Shown here one piece after another: positions 26,072 through 35,357 of a stretch of DNA of 64,000 nt. Every line of letters begins with the position of its first letter. The first letter of the stretch is position 1. The notes beneath the pieces were generated by a model. The model did not search any database, was not told the origin of the DNA, and saw only the letters and a list, made by a program, of their open reading frames with translations. Source of the stretch: Arthrobacter sp. EpRS71 (GTDB lineage: Bacteria > Actinomycetota > Actinomycetes > Actinomycetales > Micrococcaceae); the NCBI RefSeq assembly GCF_001512285.1, contig NZ_LNUV01000001.1:230015-294014 (forward strand), in the 5' to 3' direction. The position numbers and the translations under genes are program-made.

Positions 26072-26848
26072 CTACCGGCCTTTATAGACTGGTGGTCGCT
26101 TCTCGACGAAGGCGGTGAATCCTTCTTCGGCGTCCTCCGTCCGTACGGCGGCGATGAAGTGCCGGAATTCGTTTTCAAGTGCCTCTATCTCCGGACGGCC
26201 TGTTCCTTCAAGGGTGGAGGCTCGGGCTGCCCGAACGGCGATTGGTCCACGCTCGGCAATTGTCTTGGCCAAGGCAACAGCCTCCCTTAAGAGCTTGTCA
26301 GAGTCGATCAGCCTGTTGACCAAGCCCACCCGGTACGCCTCGGCCGCATCAATCGGGTCCCCCGTGAGGATCATCTCCATCGCCAGGCCCAAGGGAACTG
26401 CCCTTGGCAGCCGAACAGTTCCACCTCCACCGGGGATGATTGCCCACTTCGTCTCCGCCAAGCCGATCGTGGCGTTGGGCGAGGCCAGCCGGATGTCACA
26501 GGCAAGCGCCATTTCGCACCCTCCGGCCAGTGCATGCCCGTTGATCGCCGCGATCATCGGTTTAGTGCGTTGGATGGTGGTGAATCCACCGAAGTTCCAT
26601 TCTGGTGATTCGCCGGCACGGACACGCGCATGATAGGCCGGCAGAAGCTGCTTTAGATCGGCGCCCGCCGAGAATGCAACTTCCCCGGCTCCGACCAGCA
26701 CCGCGACGTACTGGTCGTCATCGGCTTCGAAGGCGGCAACTGCCTCACCCAGGGCTTTATTGTGTTGCGGGTCGAGTGCGTTTCTTGCCTCGGGCCTGTT
26801 GATGGTGATGACGGTGACGTGGCCTTCTGTCGTTACATCGATCGACAT
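26072..26848 (-). CDS. Enoyl-CoA hydratase/isomerase family protein
   Basis: A 258-residue crotonase-fold enzyme. The oxyanion-hole segments are AFSAGADLKQL and GHALAGGCEMALACDIRLA; the acid residue position is in IGLAETKWAIIPGGGG, which keeps one of the two hydratase glutamates. It should hydrate an enoyl-CoA made by the CoA-ligase branch upstream. It is the last gene of the operon acyl-CoA ligase, crotonase, crotonase, beginning 63 bp after the second gene. An AGAAGGAA site supports ATG 26848 over ATG 26854. The specific acyl chain is unknown. Confidence 0.88.
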   Translation of the reverse strand: MSIDVTTEGHVTVITINRPEARNALDPQHNKALGEAVAAFEADDDQYVAVLVGAGEVAFSAGADLKQLLPAYHARVRAGESPEWNFGGFTTIQRTKPMIAAINGHALAGGCEMALACDIRLASPNATIGLAETKWAIIPGGGGTVRLPRAVPLGLAMEMILTGDPIDAAEAYRVGLVNRLIDSDKLLREAVALAKTIAERGPIAVRAARASTLEGTGRPEIEALENEFRHFIAAVRTEDAEEGFTAFVEKRPPVYKGR

Positions 26849-26911
26849 GAGCATTTCCTTCTTCTCAGGTATCTGGGGTCGTTTCTAGCACAATGACGGT
26901 GGTAAGTGGCC

Positions 26912-27733
26912 TTAGCTACTGGCCGTGCCGGCACCGACGCGCCCTTGGTCCGTTCTGACATGGAACGCTTCAAGTCGCTCCTTGACGGCGGGGTTTGATG
27001 CGACGAGCGCATACCCGACGAGGGCATCGACCTGCAAAGCGTCATCCAGTTGCCGGCCGATGACATCGTGTGCGGTGGTTTTGACGGTTTCAACCGCAAC
27101 CCGGTCGTTCCGGAGTATGGCTGCCACGACGTCGTCCGTTGTCGCGGCAAGATCTTCGGGGGCTACCACTCTGGAGATGAGCTGCCAGCGCTGCGCCTGT
27201 TCGGCGTCGAAGGCGTTGCCCGTAAGGAGGATGTCCAGTGCGGTGCCAAGCCCGCACATGTTGACCAGACGTACGATCCCACCGTCCATGGGGTTCAGGC
27301 CACGCCGAACCTCAAAGCAGCCGAATTGGGCATTGGTGGTGGCGATGCGGATGTCGCACGCAAGAGCAATCTCAAAGCCGCCTGCAAGCGCCCACCCGTT
27401 GACGGCTGCGACAATGGGTTTCTTGATGCGGTGCAACCCGCGGGTGATCCCACCGAAGCCGTCGTTGAGCTTGCGAAGTGGCAGACCTGCGTCGGCTTCA
27501 GCCCACATGGGTAGATGGGTCTTCAGGTCCGCACCCGCGCAGAAGGCATCGCCTGCGCCTGTAATGACGGCAACCCTCAGGTTGTCGTCGTCACGGAAGT
27601 CTTCCCAGATCTCGATTAAGCGCTCGTGCATTTCCAGATCGAGAGCGTTTTTCGCTTCAGGCCGGTTCAGGATGATGAAAGCTACCTGATCTCGCTTCTC
27701 GTAGAGAACTTTGGTCGTGGGATTATGGGCCAT
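26912..27733 (-). CDS. Enoyl-CoA hydratase/isomerase family protein
   Basis: A 273-residue crotonase-fold enzyme with FCAGADLKTHLP and GWALAGGFEIALACDIRIA forming the oxyanion hole, then FGCFEVRRGLNPMDGG with a Glu at the first catalytic position. It is paralogous to the next gene but differs in the active-site loop (MDGG against GGGG), so a different step or substrate is likely. It lies 30 bp after the CoA ligase stop in the same operon and has a GAGGAC site. Expected control by the TATAGA operator at 29625. Confidence 0.88.
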   Translation of the reverse strand: MAHNPTTKVLYEKRDQVAFIILNRPEAKNALDLEMHERLIEIWEDFRDDDNLRVAVITGAGDAFCAGADLKTHLPMWAEADAGLPLRKLNDGFGGITRGLHRIKKPIVAAVNGWALAGGFEIALACDIRIATTNAQFGCFEVRRGLNPMDGGIVRLVNMCGLGTALDILLTGNAFDAEQAQRWQLISRVVAPEDLAATTDDVVAAILRNDRVAVETVKTTAHDVIGRQLDDALQVDALVGYALVASNPAVKERLEAFHVRTDQGRVGAGTASS

Positions 27734-27763
27734 GTCGGCTGTCGTCCTCTCTGGTTTCGGGGC

Positions 27764-29398
27764 CTAGGCAGTGACTATCGAGTCGTCGAGGCCCAGCTCC
27801 CGGATGCTCTGCTCACGCATTTCCGTCTTACGGATTTTCCCGTTGGCAGTCATGGGGAACTCGGCAGCGATATGGACATAGCGAGGCACCTTAAAATGGG
27901 CGAGCTTGCCTTTGCAGAACTCGCGGAGGCGCTCCTCAGTTATTGGAGGGCGCCCGTCCTTTACCCTGATCCAGGCACAAAGCTCTTCGCCGAGCCGCGG
28001 ATCCGGAACCCCGACGACCTGGACGTCGGCAATGTCGGGGTGGGTGTAGAGAAACTCTTCGATCTCACGCGGGAAAAGATTTTCACCGCCCCGGATCACC
28101 ATGTCTTTCAGTCGACCTACGATGTTGATGTATCCCTCGGAGTCCATCGTGGCAAGATCACCGCTGTGCATCCAGCCATCGGCGTCAATAGCTTCAGCTG
28201 TTTTGTCGGGCTGGTTCCAGTAGCCGCGCATGACCGAGTATCCGCGGGTGCAGAATTCTCCGGAGACCCCGCGGGGCATTGTGGCGCCCGTGACCGGATC
28301 CACGATCTTCACCTCAAGGTGCGGCAACACTGTTCCGACGGTGGTGGTGCGACGTTCGAAAGATGCGTCAAGACGGGTGTGTGTCGAAATGGGTGATGTC
28401 TCCGTCATGCCGTAGGCGATGGTGATGTCGCGAAGGTTCATTTCCGAGACGACACGCTTCATGTATTCAATGGGGCAGGGCGAGCCAGCCATGACCCCGG
28501 TGCGAAGACTCGTCAGGGTAGATGAGTCGAAAGTGGGGTGTTCGAGCATGCCTATGAACATGGTTGGCACACCATACAGCGCGGTACAGCTCTCTGCCTC
28601 TATTGCCCTCAGGGACGCTGCCGCGTCGTATGAGGGCGAAGGGAGAACGATGCAGGCCCCGTGGGTCAGTGCGCCCAGGTTTGCCATGACCATCCCGAAG
28701 CAGTGGTAGAACGGAACTTGAACGCAGACCCGGTCGTCGGCGGTAAATCGCTGAACCTCAGTCACCCAGAAGCCGTTGTTCAGGATGTTGTGGTGGGTAA
28801 GTGTCGCTCCCTTAGGGAACCCGGTGGTGCCGGATGTGTACTGGATGTTGATGGGATCAGTGGGGTTCAGCTGCGCCATCCTTCCGCGGACCGAGTCCGC
28901 GTCGATTGGCGTTGCGGCCAGGTCGAGCCACTCCGTTGAACCCAGCATCACCACCTTGCGCAGGTTCGGTACGTCCTCGCGCACCTCGGCCACCATGGCG
29001 GCGTAGTCGGAGCTTTTGAAGCGGGAGGCTGCGACCAGCATGGAGATCCCTGCCTGCCGCAGCGCGTAGGTGAGCTCGGACTTCCGGTAACCGGGATTGA
29101 GCGTCACTAGAATGGCGCCAACTTTTGCAGTGGCGTACTGGATCAAGACCCATTCAGGGACGTTTGGTGCCCAGATACCGACTCGGTCGCCTTTCTCGAC
29201 ACCGAGGCGGAGAAGCCCGGTTGCCAGGCTGTCTACCGCGTCGTTGAGTTGCCGATAGGTCCAGCGCCGGCCGGACGGCATGTCCACCATGGCGTCGTGG
29301 TCAGGGTAGCGAACGGCGGCCGCCTCGACCTGCTCACCGATGGTCAGGCCGATCAATGGGATATCCGATCGCTCGTTGGCGTAGCTGAGGTCTGACAT
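27764..29398 (-). CDS. Acyl-CoA synthetase (AMP-forming)
   Basis: A 544-residue member of the adenylate-forming family. Visible are the P-loop-like YTSGTTGFPKGATLTHHN, the adenylate motif YGMTETSP, the hinge GDLATMDSEGYINIVGRLKD and the C-terminal catalytic Lys in TANGKIRKTEM. It should activate a fatty or alicyclic carboxylic acid to its CoA thioester, feeding the two crotonases downstream. An AAAGGAG site precedes the start. It is divergent from the LuxR/GAF gene, with the perfect TATAGATTCTATA palindrome between them. The substrate cannot be read; cyclohexane- or medium-chain carboxylates are typical of close families. Confidence 0.92.
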   Translation of the reverse strand: MSDLSYANERSDIPLIGLTIGEQVEAAAVRYPDHDAMVDMPSGRRWTYRQLNDAVDSLATGLLRLGVEKGDRVGIWAPNVPEWVLIQYATAKVGAILVTLNPGYRKSELTYALRQAGISMLVAASRFKSSDYAAMVAEVREDVPNLRKVVMLGSTEWLDLAATPIDADSVRGRMAQLNPTDPINIQYTSGTTGFPKGATLTHHNILNNGFWVTEVQRFTADDRVCVQVPFYHCFGMVMANLGALTHGACIVLPSPSYDAAASLRAIEAESCTALYGVPTMFIGMLEHPTFDSSTLTSLRTGVMAGSPCPIEYMKRVVSEMNLRDITIAYGMTETSPISTHTRLDASFERRTTTVGTVLPHLEVKIVDPVTGATMPRGVSGEFCTRGYSVMRGYWNQPDKTAEAIDADGWMHSGDLATMDSEGYINIVGRLKDMVIRGGENLFPREIEEFLYTHPDIADVQVVGVPDPRLGEELCAWIRVKDGRPPITEERLREFCKGKLAHFKVPRYVHIAAEFPMTANGKIRKTEMREQSIRELGLDDSIVTA

Positions 29399-29624
29399 CG
29401 TTGTCTCTCCTTTGTCCTAGTGCTCGCAGTTCCCCTCCCCTGTGGTACTCGGCGAGTTGCCTTGGAGCTGCGGTTGACTTGATCGTACGTGTCGGCAGTC
29501 ACACCCACTACGCGCAAAAGTTGGTATTCCGCCGGATATCTTTTGGTCTGTCATAACAAATCCGCTACTGCTGACGGGGGGAATTCGGAGTCGCAGGATG
29601 TGACTGGTGACCTTTCATTCGGGG

Positions 29625-29637
29625 TATAGATTCTATA
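29625..29637. promoter_or_regulatory. Operator A, TATAGATTCTATA
   Basis: A perfect 13-bp palindrome with 6-bp arms and central T. A perfect -10 hexamer TATAAT at 29636-29641 overlaps its right edge, so bound protein would cover the LuxR-gene promoter. The same palindrome is at 46961 and, with central A, at 44344. Confidence 0.8.
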
Positions 29638-29678
29638 TAATGTTTGTAGGATAGAGAGTGGATGAGGGGTGAACAGCG

Positions 29679-30575
29679 ATGTCAGCGCAGAGTGCCATTC
29701 CTTCCAGCGAGTACAACGGCGACACCAATGCCGCCCATAATGAATATGGCGAAAAGAGGTTTGAGTCGCTCCTTGGCGCGCGGCTTCAGGAATTTCAGAA
29801 AGCTTCTGGATTGCCGGTCGCGCTCGGAGGAATCGCGGACCGGAATCCTGGGGGGCGTCGTCTCCGAATCACCAAGCTCGTCGGCACACTGACCCACTCC
29901 CTGCTCGGTTTCGAGATTGCCGGAGGTCAAGGGGTGGGTGGGATCGTGATAACGCGAGCCAATCCCATCCGGGTAGATGACTACGTCTCGGCAAAGACCA
30001 TCACCCACGACTTCGATGACATCATCGTCCGGCGGGAGAGGATCCGATCATTGTTTGCAGTACCGGTGGTTGTCGACGGTGTGGTTCGAGGCGCGATCTA
30101 TGGTGCCACGCGCGACGGGCACTCCATTGGCGATGCCGTGATGCGGCGGGCAAGCCTGATAGCCTCATCACTGGCCGCCGATCTTGAAAAGCTCTCAGCA
30201 GTGCGCCCGCCGGCCGGTCCGAGCGATCTGACTCTCACGAGAAGCAGACAGGCGCTGCGAGATCTGGCCGAACTGGCGAAAACGACCACCGACCCCAAAG
30301 TGCAGAGCCGGCTGGCCCGAATTATCGCGGACCTCGGGGGCACCGCCTGGATCGGTCCCACCGACGATGGCAGCCCTTCCAATGTCACGCTCGCCCCGCG
30401 TGAGCTGGATGTTCTGCGCCTGATGGAGCTCGGAGCGAGCAACATCCAGATTGCCGACGAGCTTGGTCTCAGCATCCAGACCGTCAAGGCGTACAACAGT
30501 TCGGCAATGCGAAGGCTTGGGGTCCGCAACCGCACATCGGCCATCCACTCCGCCCGCGCGCTCGGATTCCTCTAA
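29679..30575 (+). CDS. LuxR-family regulator with GAF domain
   Basis: A 298-residue regulator: a GAF-like sensory domain at about residues 30-175 (VPVVVDGVVRGAIYGATRDG is its typical strand-turn) and a C-terminal LuxR/NarL HTH at about 235-295 (LAPRELDVLRLMELGASNIQ, then IADELGLSIQTVK). No receiver domain is present, so it is not a two-component regulator and probably binds a small ligand, perhaps an acyl-CoA or aromatic acid. It is divergent from the acyl-CoA ligase operon, sharing operator A, and presumably activates that operon. This is inferred from position. Confidence 0.88.
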   Translation: MSAQSAIPSSEYNGDTNAAHNEYGEKRFESLLGARLQEFQKASGLPVALGGIADRNPGGRRLRITKLVGTLTHSLLGFEIAGGQGVGGIVITRANPIRVDDYVSAKTITHDFDDIIVRRERIRSLFAVPVVVDGVVRGAIYGATRDGHSIGDAVMRRASLIASSLAADLEKLSAVRPPAGPSDLTLTRSRQALRDLAELAKTTTDPKVQSRLARIIADLGGTAWIGPTDDGSPSNVTLAPRELDVLRLMELGASNIQIADELGLSIQTVKAYNSSAMRRLGVRNRTSAIHSARALGFL

Positions 30576-30650
30576 GAGCAACTAATTCCCGTCTCCCATG
30601 CACGGCTCGTTCACAACGGCTTCGACACGTATGGACCGAAGTTCTCCGCC

Positions 30651-30872
30651 CTACTGGACTGAGAACTCGCCCAGTTCAGACCAGCCGTCGACCTTAGCGT
30701 TGACGATGTCCGGGGCGTGGCGGAGAAGGGCAGGCAACTCGGCCATGGCTTGCTTGAAATGTGCTGATTGAACATACACACAGCTTCTTGCATCGGCGGA
30801 ATGCTTTCCGAGCGGGCACGGGAGCCCTACGCTGTGCATCCGCACACAGCGGGGGGGCAGACCAAAATCCAT
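30651..30872 (-). pseudogene. Possible C-terminal gene remnant
   Basis: The last 45 codons (SCVYVQSAHFKQAMAELP onwards to DGWSELGEFSVQ) have strongly G/C-ending third positions and look like genuine protein, whereas the N-terminal part is compositionally odd and lacks a ribosome site. I read it as the tail of a lost gene; the family is not recognised. It lies between the convergent LuxR and ilvE genes. Confidence 0.35.
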
Positions 30873-30935
30873 AGGGTGGTGCCTTTAGAGGCTCACGGGC
30901 GGATTCCCCACCCGGAGTCCTGAGGCGGAGATAGT

Positions 30936-32045
30936 TCAGTCGCGGAGCTTGACCATCCAGCCTCGAGTGTCCTCAATGTGGCCATACTGAATTCCTGTGA
31001 GACGTTCCTTCAAGGCTTGGGTGACCTCCCCTCCGGTGTGGCGGGCCGGTGGGATGTCGAAGTTACGTGCCTTCAAGATGCCAATGGGCGTGATTACCGC
31101 CGCCGTGCCGCAAGCAAAGACTTCGGAAAAGGAGCCGTCGGCCACACGTTCGCGCCATTCGGTGACACTGACTCGGCGCTCTTCAACGGTCATGCCCAGG
31201 TCCTCCGCGGCGATCTGCAGCAATGAGGCCCGGGTAATGCCGTGGAGGATGGTGCCTGACAGATCAGGGGTCACGAGGTGGCCGTCGGAGGTGACAAACA
31301 AGACGTTCATGGAGGTGAATTCCTCAACATACGTGCGGGTTTCTGCATCCAGGAACAATGTCTGCTGGCAGCCGTTGGCTTTTGCCTCGGCATGAGCGCC
31401 CAGGCCGGCAGCATAGTTTCCCCCGCATTTAGCCTCTCCAGTTCCTCCAATGGTCGCCCTCACGTGCTCTTCACTCAGCCATACATTGACGGGGTTACCA
31501 AGGCCGCCCACGTATATGCCGGAGGGGCCGGCTATCAACCCGAAGGTCACCGTCTTGGAGGGTCGTACGCCAAGAAATTGTTCCGTTCCGATGATGAAGG
31601 GCCGGAGGTAGAGGCTCTTTTCGCCGTCCGGTTGTGGCACCCATTCGTGGTCGACGGCCACCAATGAGCGCAGCGACTCGACGAACAACGCGTCATCGGG
31701 CGCGGTCAGGTAAAACCGCTCGGCAGTAGCCCTGAGTCGGGCGGCGTTGCGTTCAGGCCGGAAGGTCCACACACTGCCATCGGCATGGCGGTATGCCTTG
31801 ATCCCTTCAAATCCTTGTTGTCCGTACTGGAGGGCCGATGCGCCAGGAAGGATCGGCAATGGCCCGAATGGCTGCACACGGGCAGCATGCCAGCCCTGTT
31901 CCTCGGACCAGTCAATGGTGATCATGTGATCCGTGAACTGCGTTCCGAAGCCTGGCTGCTCCAGCGCACGTTCGCGGTCTGCATCCGATATGGGTGCCGA
32001 TGTCGTCTCAACCTCAAAGGAGGGAACAGTATTTCTAGATGTCAT
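30936..32045 (-). CDS. ilvE: Branched-chain amino-acid aminotransferase
   Basis: A 369-residue class IV PLP enzyme. The catalytic lysine is K206 in EAKCGGNYAAGLGAHAEAK; the substrate-binding segment YLRPFIIGTEQFLGVRP and the LHGITRASLL and VFACGTAAVITPIG phosphate-contact regions are present. It converts 2-oxoacids of Val, Leu and Ile to amino acids or the reverse, with glutamate. The open frame extends to 32246 but those residues are implausible; ATG 32045 or 32051 begins the conserved part. It is divergent from an Lrp/AsnC regulator, which may control it. Placed within a catabolic island, it may serve branched-chain degradation. Confidence 0.93.
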   Translation of the reverse strand: MTSRNTVPSFEVETTSAPISDADRERALEQPGFGTQFTDHMITIDWSEEQGWHAARVQPFGPLPILPGASALQYGQQGFEGIKAYRHADGSVWTFRPERNAARLRATAERFYLTAPDDALFVESLRSLVAVDHEWVPQPDGEKSLYLRPFIIGTEQFLGVRPSKTVTFGLIAGPSGIYVGGLGNPVNVWLSEEHVRATIGGTGEAKCGGNYAAGLGAHAEAKANGCQQTLFLDAETRTYVEEFTSMNVLFVTSDGHLVTPDLSGTILHGITRASLLQIAAEDLGMTVEERRVSVTEWRERVADGSFSEVFACGTAAVITPIGILKARNFDIPPARHTGGEVTQALKERLTGIQYGHIEDTRGWMVKLRD

Positions 32046-32175
32046 ATCCATATCTTGTCGAACATTGCGTCGAATGCGATTGCCCAATTGTGCGTTATGG
32101 CCTTGCTGCGGCAACTGGATTGCGTAGAATCTGATCCATGCCGAACATTTCACCATCCGGAGTTGGAAGCACATC

Positions 32176-32637
32176 ATGAAAGAGTTGGACCGTATCGACC
32201 GGAGAATCCTTCGGGTATTGCAGGGACAGGGGCGTATCCCCAACAACGAGCTTGCCGACGCCGTTGGCCTTTCGCCCTCCGCGTGCCTGCGCCGCGTTCG
32301 TATGCTGGAGGAAACCGGGGTTATAGATCGTTACGTCGCTCTGCTCAACGCCGCGAAGATCGGCATGGGATTTACCGTGTACGCACGGGTCCAGCTCAAC
32401 CGGCAGGATGGGGATACGATCGACCACTTCACCGAGCAGGTTCTTCTGCTGCCCGAGATCGTGGAGTGCAACCTGATGGTTGGTGAGACTGACTTTCTCC
32501 TGCGCATTGTCGCTTCCGATCTTGATGCCTATCGCCAGTTCCAAGTTGAGCACCTCACAAGAATCAAAGGCGTTCAGAGCATCAAGTCAGAGATCCCCAT
32601 GCAACGAATAAAGCTCACATCGGAGATCCCTCTGTGA
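32176..32637 (+). CDS. Lrp/AsnC-family transcriptional regulator
   Basis: A 153-residue Lrp-family protein: N-terminal HTH (MKELDRIDRRILRVLQGQGR, NNELADAVGLSPSACLRRVR) and a C-terminal RAM domain (VYARVQLNRQDGDTIDHFTE, VECNLMVGETDFLLRIVASD). It is expected to bind an amino acid or 2-oxoacid and to act on the divergent ilvE gene across a 130-bp gap. Close relatives include BkdR and Lrp regulators of branched-chain metabolism, but the effector is not determined by sequence. Confidence 0.92.
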   Translation: MKELDRIDRRILRVLQGQGRIPNNELADAVGLSPSACLRRVRMLEETGVIDRYVALLNAAKIGMGFTVYARVQLNRQDGDTIDHFTEQVLLLPEIVECNLMVGETDFLLRIVASDLDAYRQFQVEHLTRIKGVQSIKSEIPMQRIKLTSEIPL

Positions 32638-32807
32638 GCTGTTACCCCTCCGCCAGGCAAAGGCGGCGCGATCGCCTTAATTCCGCACGGGATTTCAGAG
32701 CCAATCTGTAGTGGGTGACCTCGCGCCTCCGATTGTTCCGCAACGGGCTGTTCCCGTCTCTCCCACCCCATTCGGAATTGCCGAAATGGCTGCGCCGGTC
32801 ACCGGGA

Positions 32808-32844
32808 GTGCGGGCAGCTGACGGTGGTTTTCAGCTGCCCGCAC
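32808..32844 (-). terminator. Hairpin after the MHS transporter
   Basis: A 14-bp perfect stem GTGCGGGCAGCTGA / TCAGCTGCCCGCAC with a 9-base loop, just after the transporter stop at 32852 on the minus strand. It has no U-tract, which is common in high-GC actinobacteria. It could also serve the Lrp gene from the other side. Confidence 0.65.
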
Positions 32845-32851
32845 ATAAGGT

Positions 32852-34231
32852 TCAGCTGATGTTGTCGTTGTAGGCGACGTCTTTGGTTTCACGGCTGACC
32901 AATAGAGCGATCAGGGAGATGACGCACATTCCGCTAAGGTACAACCCGACCAGGACAGGGCTTCCTTGGGCGACGCTCCACAAAGCAACAGCTATCAGGG
33001 GCGCGAGTGCTCCGCCCAGGATTGAGGAGATGTTGAAGCTCAGGGCGGAACCGGTGTAGCGGACGTTGGCGGGGAATAGCTCGGGTTGGAACGCACCCAT
33101 TGGTCCGTAGCTGAGCCCGAGGAGGGCAAACCCGACCAGCAACAGTGTCATGACGCCCGGCGTTCCTCCGGAGAGCAGCGGGACGAACAGGAGCCCCAGT
33201 GCGATGATCAACACCATTGACACGATCAGGACGCGGCGGCGGCCGAACCGTTCAGCGAAGGGTCCTGCGATCAGGGTGAAGGCGGCGAACGCGACGGCGC
33301 CTACAACGATCATGAGCATGAAGGTTGGGCGGTCGTATCCCAGACCCGGTACGGCGGCTGTGGTGGGCGTGGTGCCGTAGCTGAGGGTGAAGGTGCTGAG
33401 GATGAACACCAGACTGAAGAGGGAGACCATCGAGAACGTACCGATGATGATTGCCTTCCAGCTTGTTTTGAAGACTCGTGCGAGGGGAAGCTTGGCGACC
33501 TCGCCTTCCTCTACGACCTTCTTGAAGGCCGTTGACTCCACCAAGGACAGACGTACCCACAATCCCACTATTACCATGAGGGCGCTTGCGAGGAACGGGA
33601 TGCGCCACCCCCATGCGAGGAAAGCCTCAGCGCTCAACATTGCTGTAAGCAGCAAAAACAAGCCGTTGGCAATAATGAACCCGAAAGCGGTGCCGAGCTG
33701 GGGGAACGAACCATAAATGGCACGCTTGCCCTCCGGTGCGTTTTCGGTCGCCAGTAGTACCGCGCCGCTCCATTCACCCCCGAGCCCCAGTCCCTGTGCG
33801 AAGCGCATGAGCACGAGCAGTGCGGGTGCCAAGAACTCCCATCCGGGCGTGGTTGCACTGGGGATCAACCCGATCGCGAAGGTTCCGAGGCCCATCGTCA
33901 GCAATGAAGCAACGAGCGTTCCTTTTCGTCCGATCCGGTCACCGAAATGGCCGAAGAGGACGCCTCCGATGGGACGGGCAAAAAACGCGACACCGAACGA
34001 GGCCAGCGAAGCGAGCAGGGCGGTGGACGGTGACGATGTGATGAAGAACAAGTAAGGGAAAACCACGACAGCGGCGGTGGCATAGATGTAGAAGTCGTAG
34101 TACTCGATCGTTGTGCCGATCAGGCTTGCGAAGAGAACCTTTCCGCGGCTGTTCGTCGGTGCGGTGCTGGCCGTGATGGAGCGTTCGACTTCGCCCGGGG
34201 CTCCCTTGAGGGATGGTTCATGTATGGACAT
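32852..34231 (-). CDS. MHS-family MFS metabolite:H+ symporter
   Basis: A 459-residue transporter of the metabolite:H+ symporter family with about 12 helices. Diagnostic segments are LIGTTIEYYDFYIYATAAVV at the first helix, FFARPIGGVLFGHFGDRIGR as motif A, and RFAQGLGLGGEWSGAVLLA. This family imports organic acids such as shikimate, proline betaine, alpha-ketoglutarate or aromatic acids. It lies 91 bp beyond the alcohol dehydrogenase gene on the same strand, so it may be the last gene of the amidohydrolase-DUF59-ADH transcription unit. A close paralogue is at 47102. Confidence 0.92.
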   Translation of the reverse strand: MSIHEPSLKGAPGEVERSITASTAPTNSRGKVLFASLIGTTIEYYDFYIYATAAVVVFPYLFFITSSPSTALLASLASFGVAFFARPIGGVLFGHFGDRIGRKGTLVASLLTMGLGTFAIGLIPSATTPGWEFLAPALLVLMRFAQGLGLGGEWSGAVLLATENAPEGKRAIYGSFPQLGTAFGFIIANGLFLLLTAMLSAEAFLAWGWRIPFLASALMVIVGLWVRLSLVESTAFKKVVEEGEVAKLPLARVFKTSWKAIIIGTFSMVSLFSLVFILSTFTLSYGTTPTTAAVPGLGYDRPTFMLMIVVGAVAFAAFTLIAGPFAERFGRRRVLIVSMVLIIALGLLFVPLLSGGTPGVMTLLLVGFALLGLSYGPMGAFQPELFPANVRYTGSALSFNISSILGGALAPLIAVALWSVAQGSPVLVGLYLSGMCVISLIALLVSRETKDVAYNDNIS

Positions 34232-34322
34232 GGGATTCGCTTTCGAGCAGCTGGCGGCCGACGATTTGTGGGCGGCCAGGCAAGGTTGGGGTGTGCGAAG
34301 CAGAGTAGAATCAGTTGCCTCG

Positions 34323-35357
34323 TTAAGGGATCAGAATGGCGCGTCCACGCACTTTGCCTGCGTCGAGGTCGCTGAGGGCCTTTTGAAATTCGTCCAGCGC
34401 GTATTTCTGCGTATGCAGGGTAACTGCTCCGCGTGCGGCGAGGGCCATGAGGTCCTGCAGGTCGTTGTAGGAGCCCACAAGGTTTCCGATGATGTTGATT
34501 TCGCTGGAAACGATGTCGATGGTGGGTACGTCCATGTTTTCTCCGTATCCGACGACGTAGTAGTTGCCGGCGTTGCGCAGCATGGCGATGCCCTCGGCGG
34601 TCGCGCCACCTTCGCCGACGAAGTCGATGAGGACTTCGGCGCCATCACCGGATGTGAGCTCCCGGACCTGATCTACCTGGGTTCCGTCAGCTAGGACTCC
34701 GTGGTCAGCTCCGATGGACTTGGCAAGTTCCAAGGCTGCGGGGTTACGGTCCACGACGACGACGCGGGCCGGGGTGAGAGCCTTCAGTACCTGGATGCCG
34801 ATATGTCCCAGTCCGCCTGCGCCTATGACCACACAGACATCCCGCGGGGTAAGCTGCTTGGCTGCCCTTGCGGCGGCGTGATAGGCCGTCAGCCCGGCGT
34901 CGGCCAGGGCGGCCACGTCCGAGGGCTCGAGTGCGGCATCGAGCTTGACCACCGCGCGGGCTGAGGTGCGGAGGTATTCCGCGTACCCGCCGTGAGAATC
35001 GATACCCGGGAAGTTGCTGGTTTGGCAGTGCACATCGTTGCCCGACCGGCAGGCCCTGCACAGTCCGCACGTGACGAGCGGGTGGAGTATGACTTTGTCT
35101 CCTATTTTTACGTTGCTGACGGCGGTGCCAATATCGTGGACCCATCCTGCGTTTTCATGGCCAATGGTGTAAGGAAGGTGGACTTGGGATTTCTCAGCCC
35201 ACTGGCCATCAAGGATGTGCAGGTCGGTCCGGCAAACCCCTGCTCCGCCGACTTTGACGATGACGTCCCAGGGGCCGGTAACTTCGGGGATTGGTACTTC
35301 GGACATTTTGAGGCCTTCGTGGTAGCCGACCACCTGGACGGCTCGCATGGTGTTCAC
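34323..35357 (-). CDS. Zinc-dependent alcohol dehydrogenase
   Basis: A 344-residue medium-chain alcohol dehydrogenase. Catalytic zinc ligands C42, H67 and E68 (VCRTDLH, GHENAG), structural zinc cysteines C97, C100, C103 and C111, and the NAD fold GAGGLGHIG (179-187) are all present. It oxidises an alcohol to an aldehyde or ketone. Its start overlaps the DUF59 stop by four bases. In mycobacterial and rhodococcal binuclear-iron propane/phenol monooxygenase loci an ADH of this type follows an amidohydrolase and a DUF59 gene, so oxidation of the monooxygenase product (2-propanol or similar) is a plausible original role. No monooxygenase is encoded here. Confidence 0.93.
   Translation of the reverse strand: MNTMRAVQVVGYHEGLKMSEVPIPEVTGPWDVIVKVGGAGVCRTDLHILDGQWAEKSQVHLPYTIGHENAGWVHDIGTAVSNVKIGDKVILHPLVTCGLCRACRSGNDVHCQTSNFPGIDSHGGYAEYLRTSARAVVKLDAALEPSDVAALADAGLTAYHAAARAAKQLTPRDVCVVIGAGGLGHIGIQVLKALTPARVVVVDRNPAALELAKSIGADHGVLADGTQVDQVRELTSGDGAEVLIDFVGEGGATAEGIAMLRNAGNYYVVGYGENMDVPTIDIVSSEINIIGNLVGSYNDLQDLMALAARGAVTLHTQKYALDEFQKALSDLDAGKVRGRAILIP

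Noticed and set aside
26065-26080. A GGCCGG/CCGGCC mini-hairpin at the end of the enoyl-CoA hydratase gene
   Set aside because: Only six base pairs overlapping the stop codon; not enough to call a terminator.
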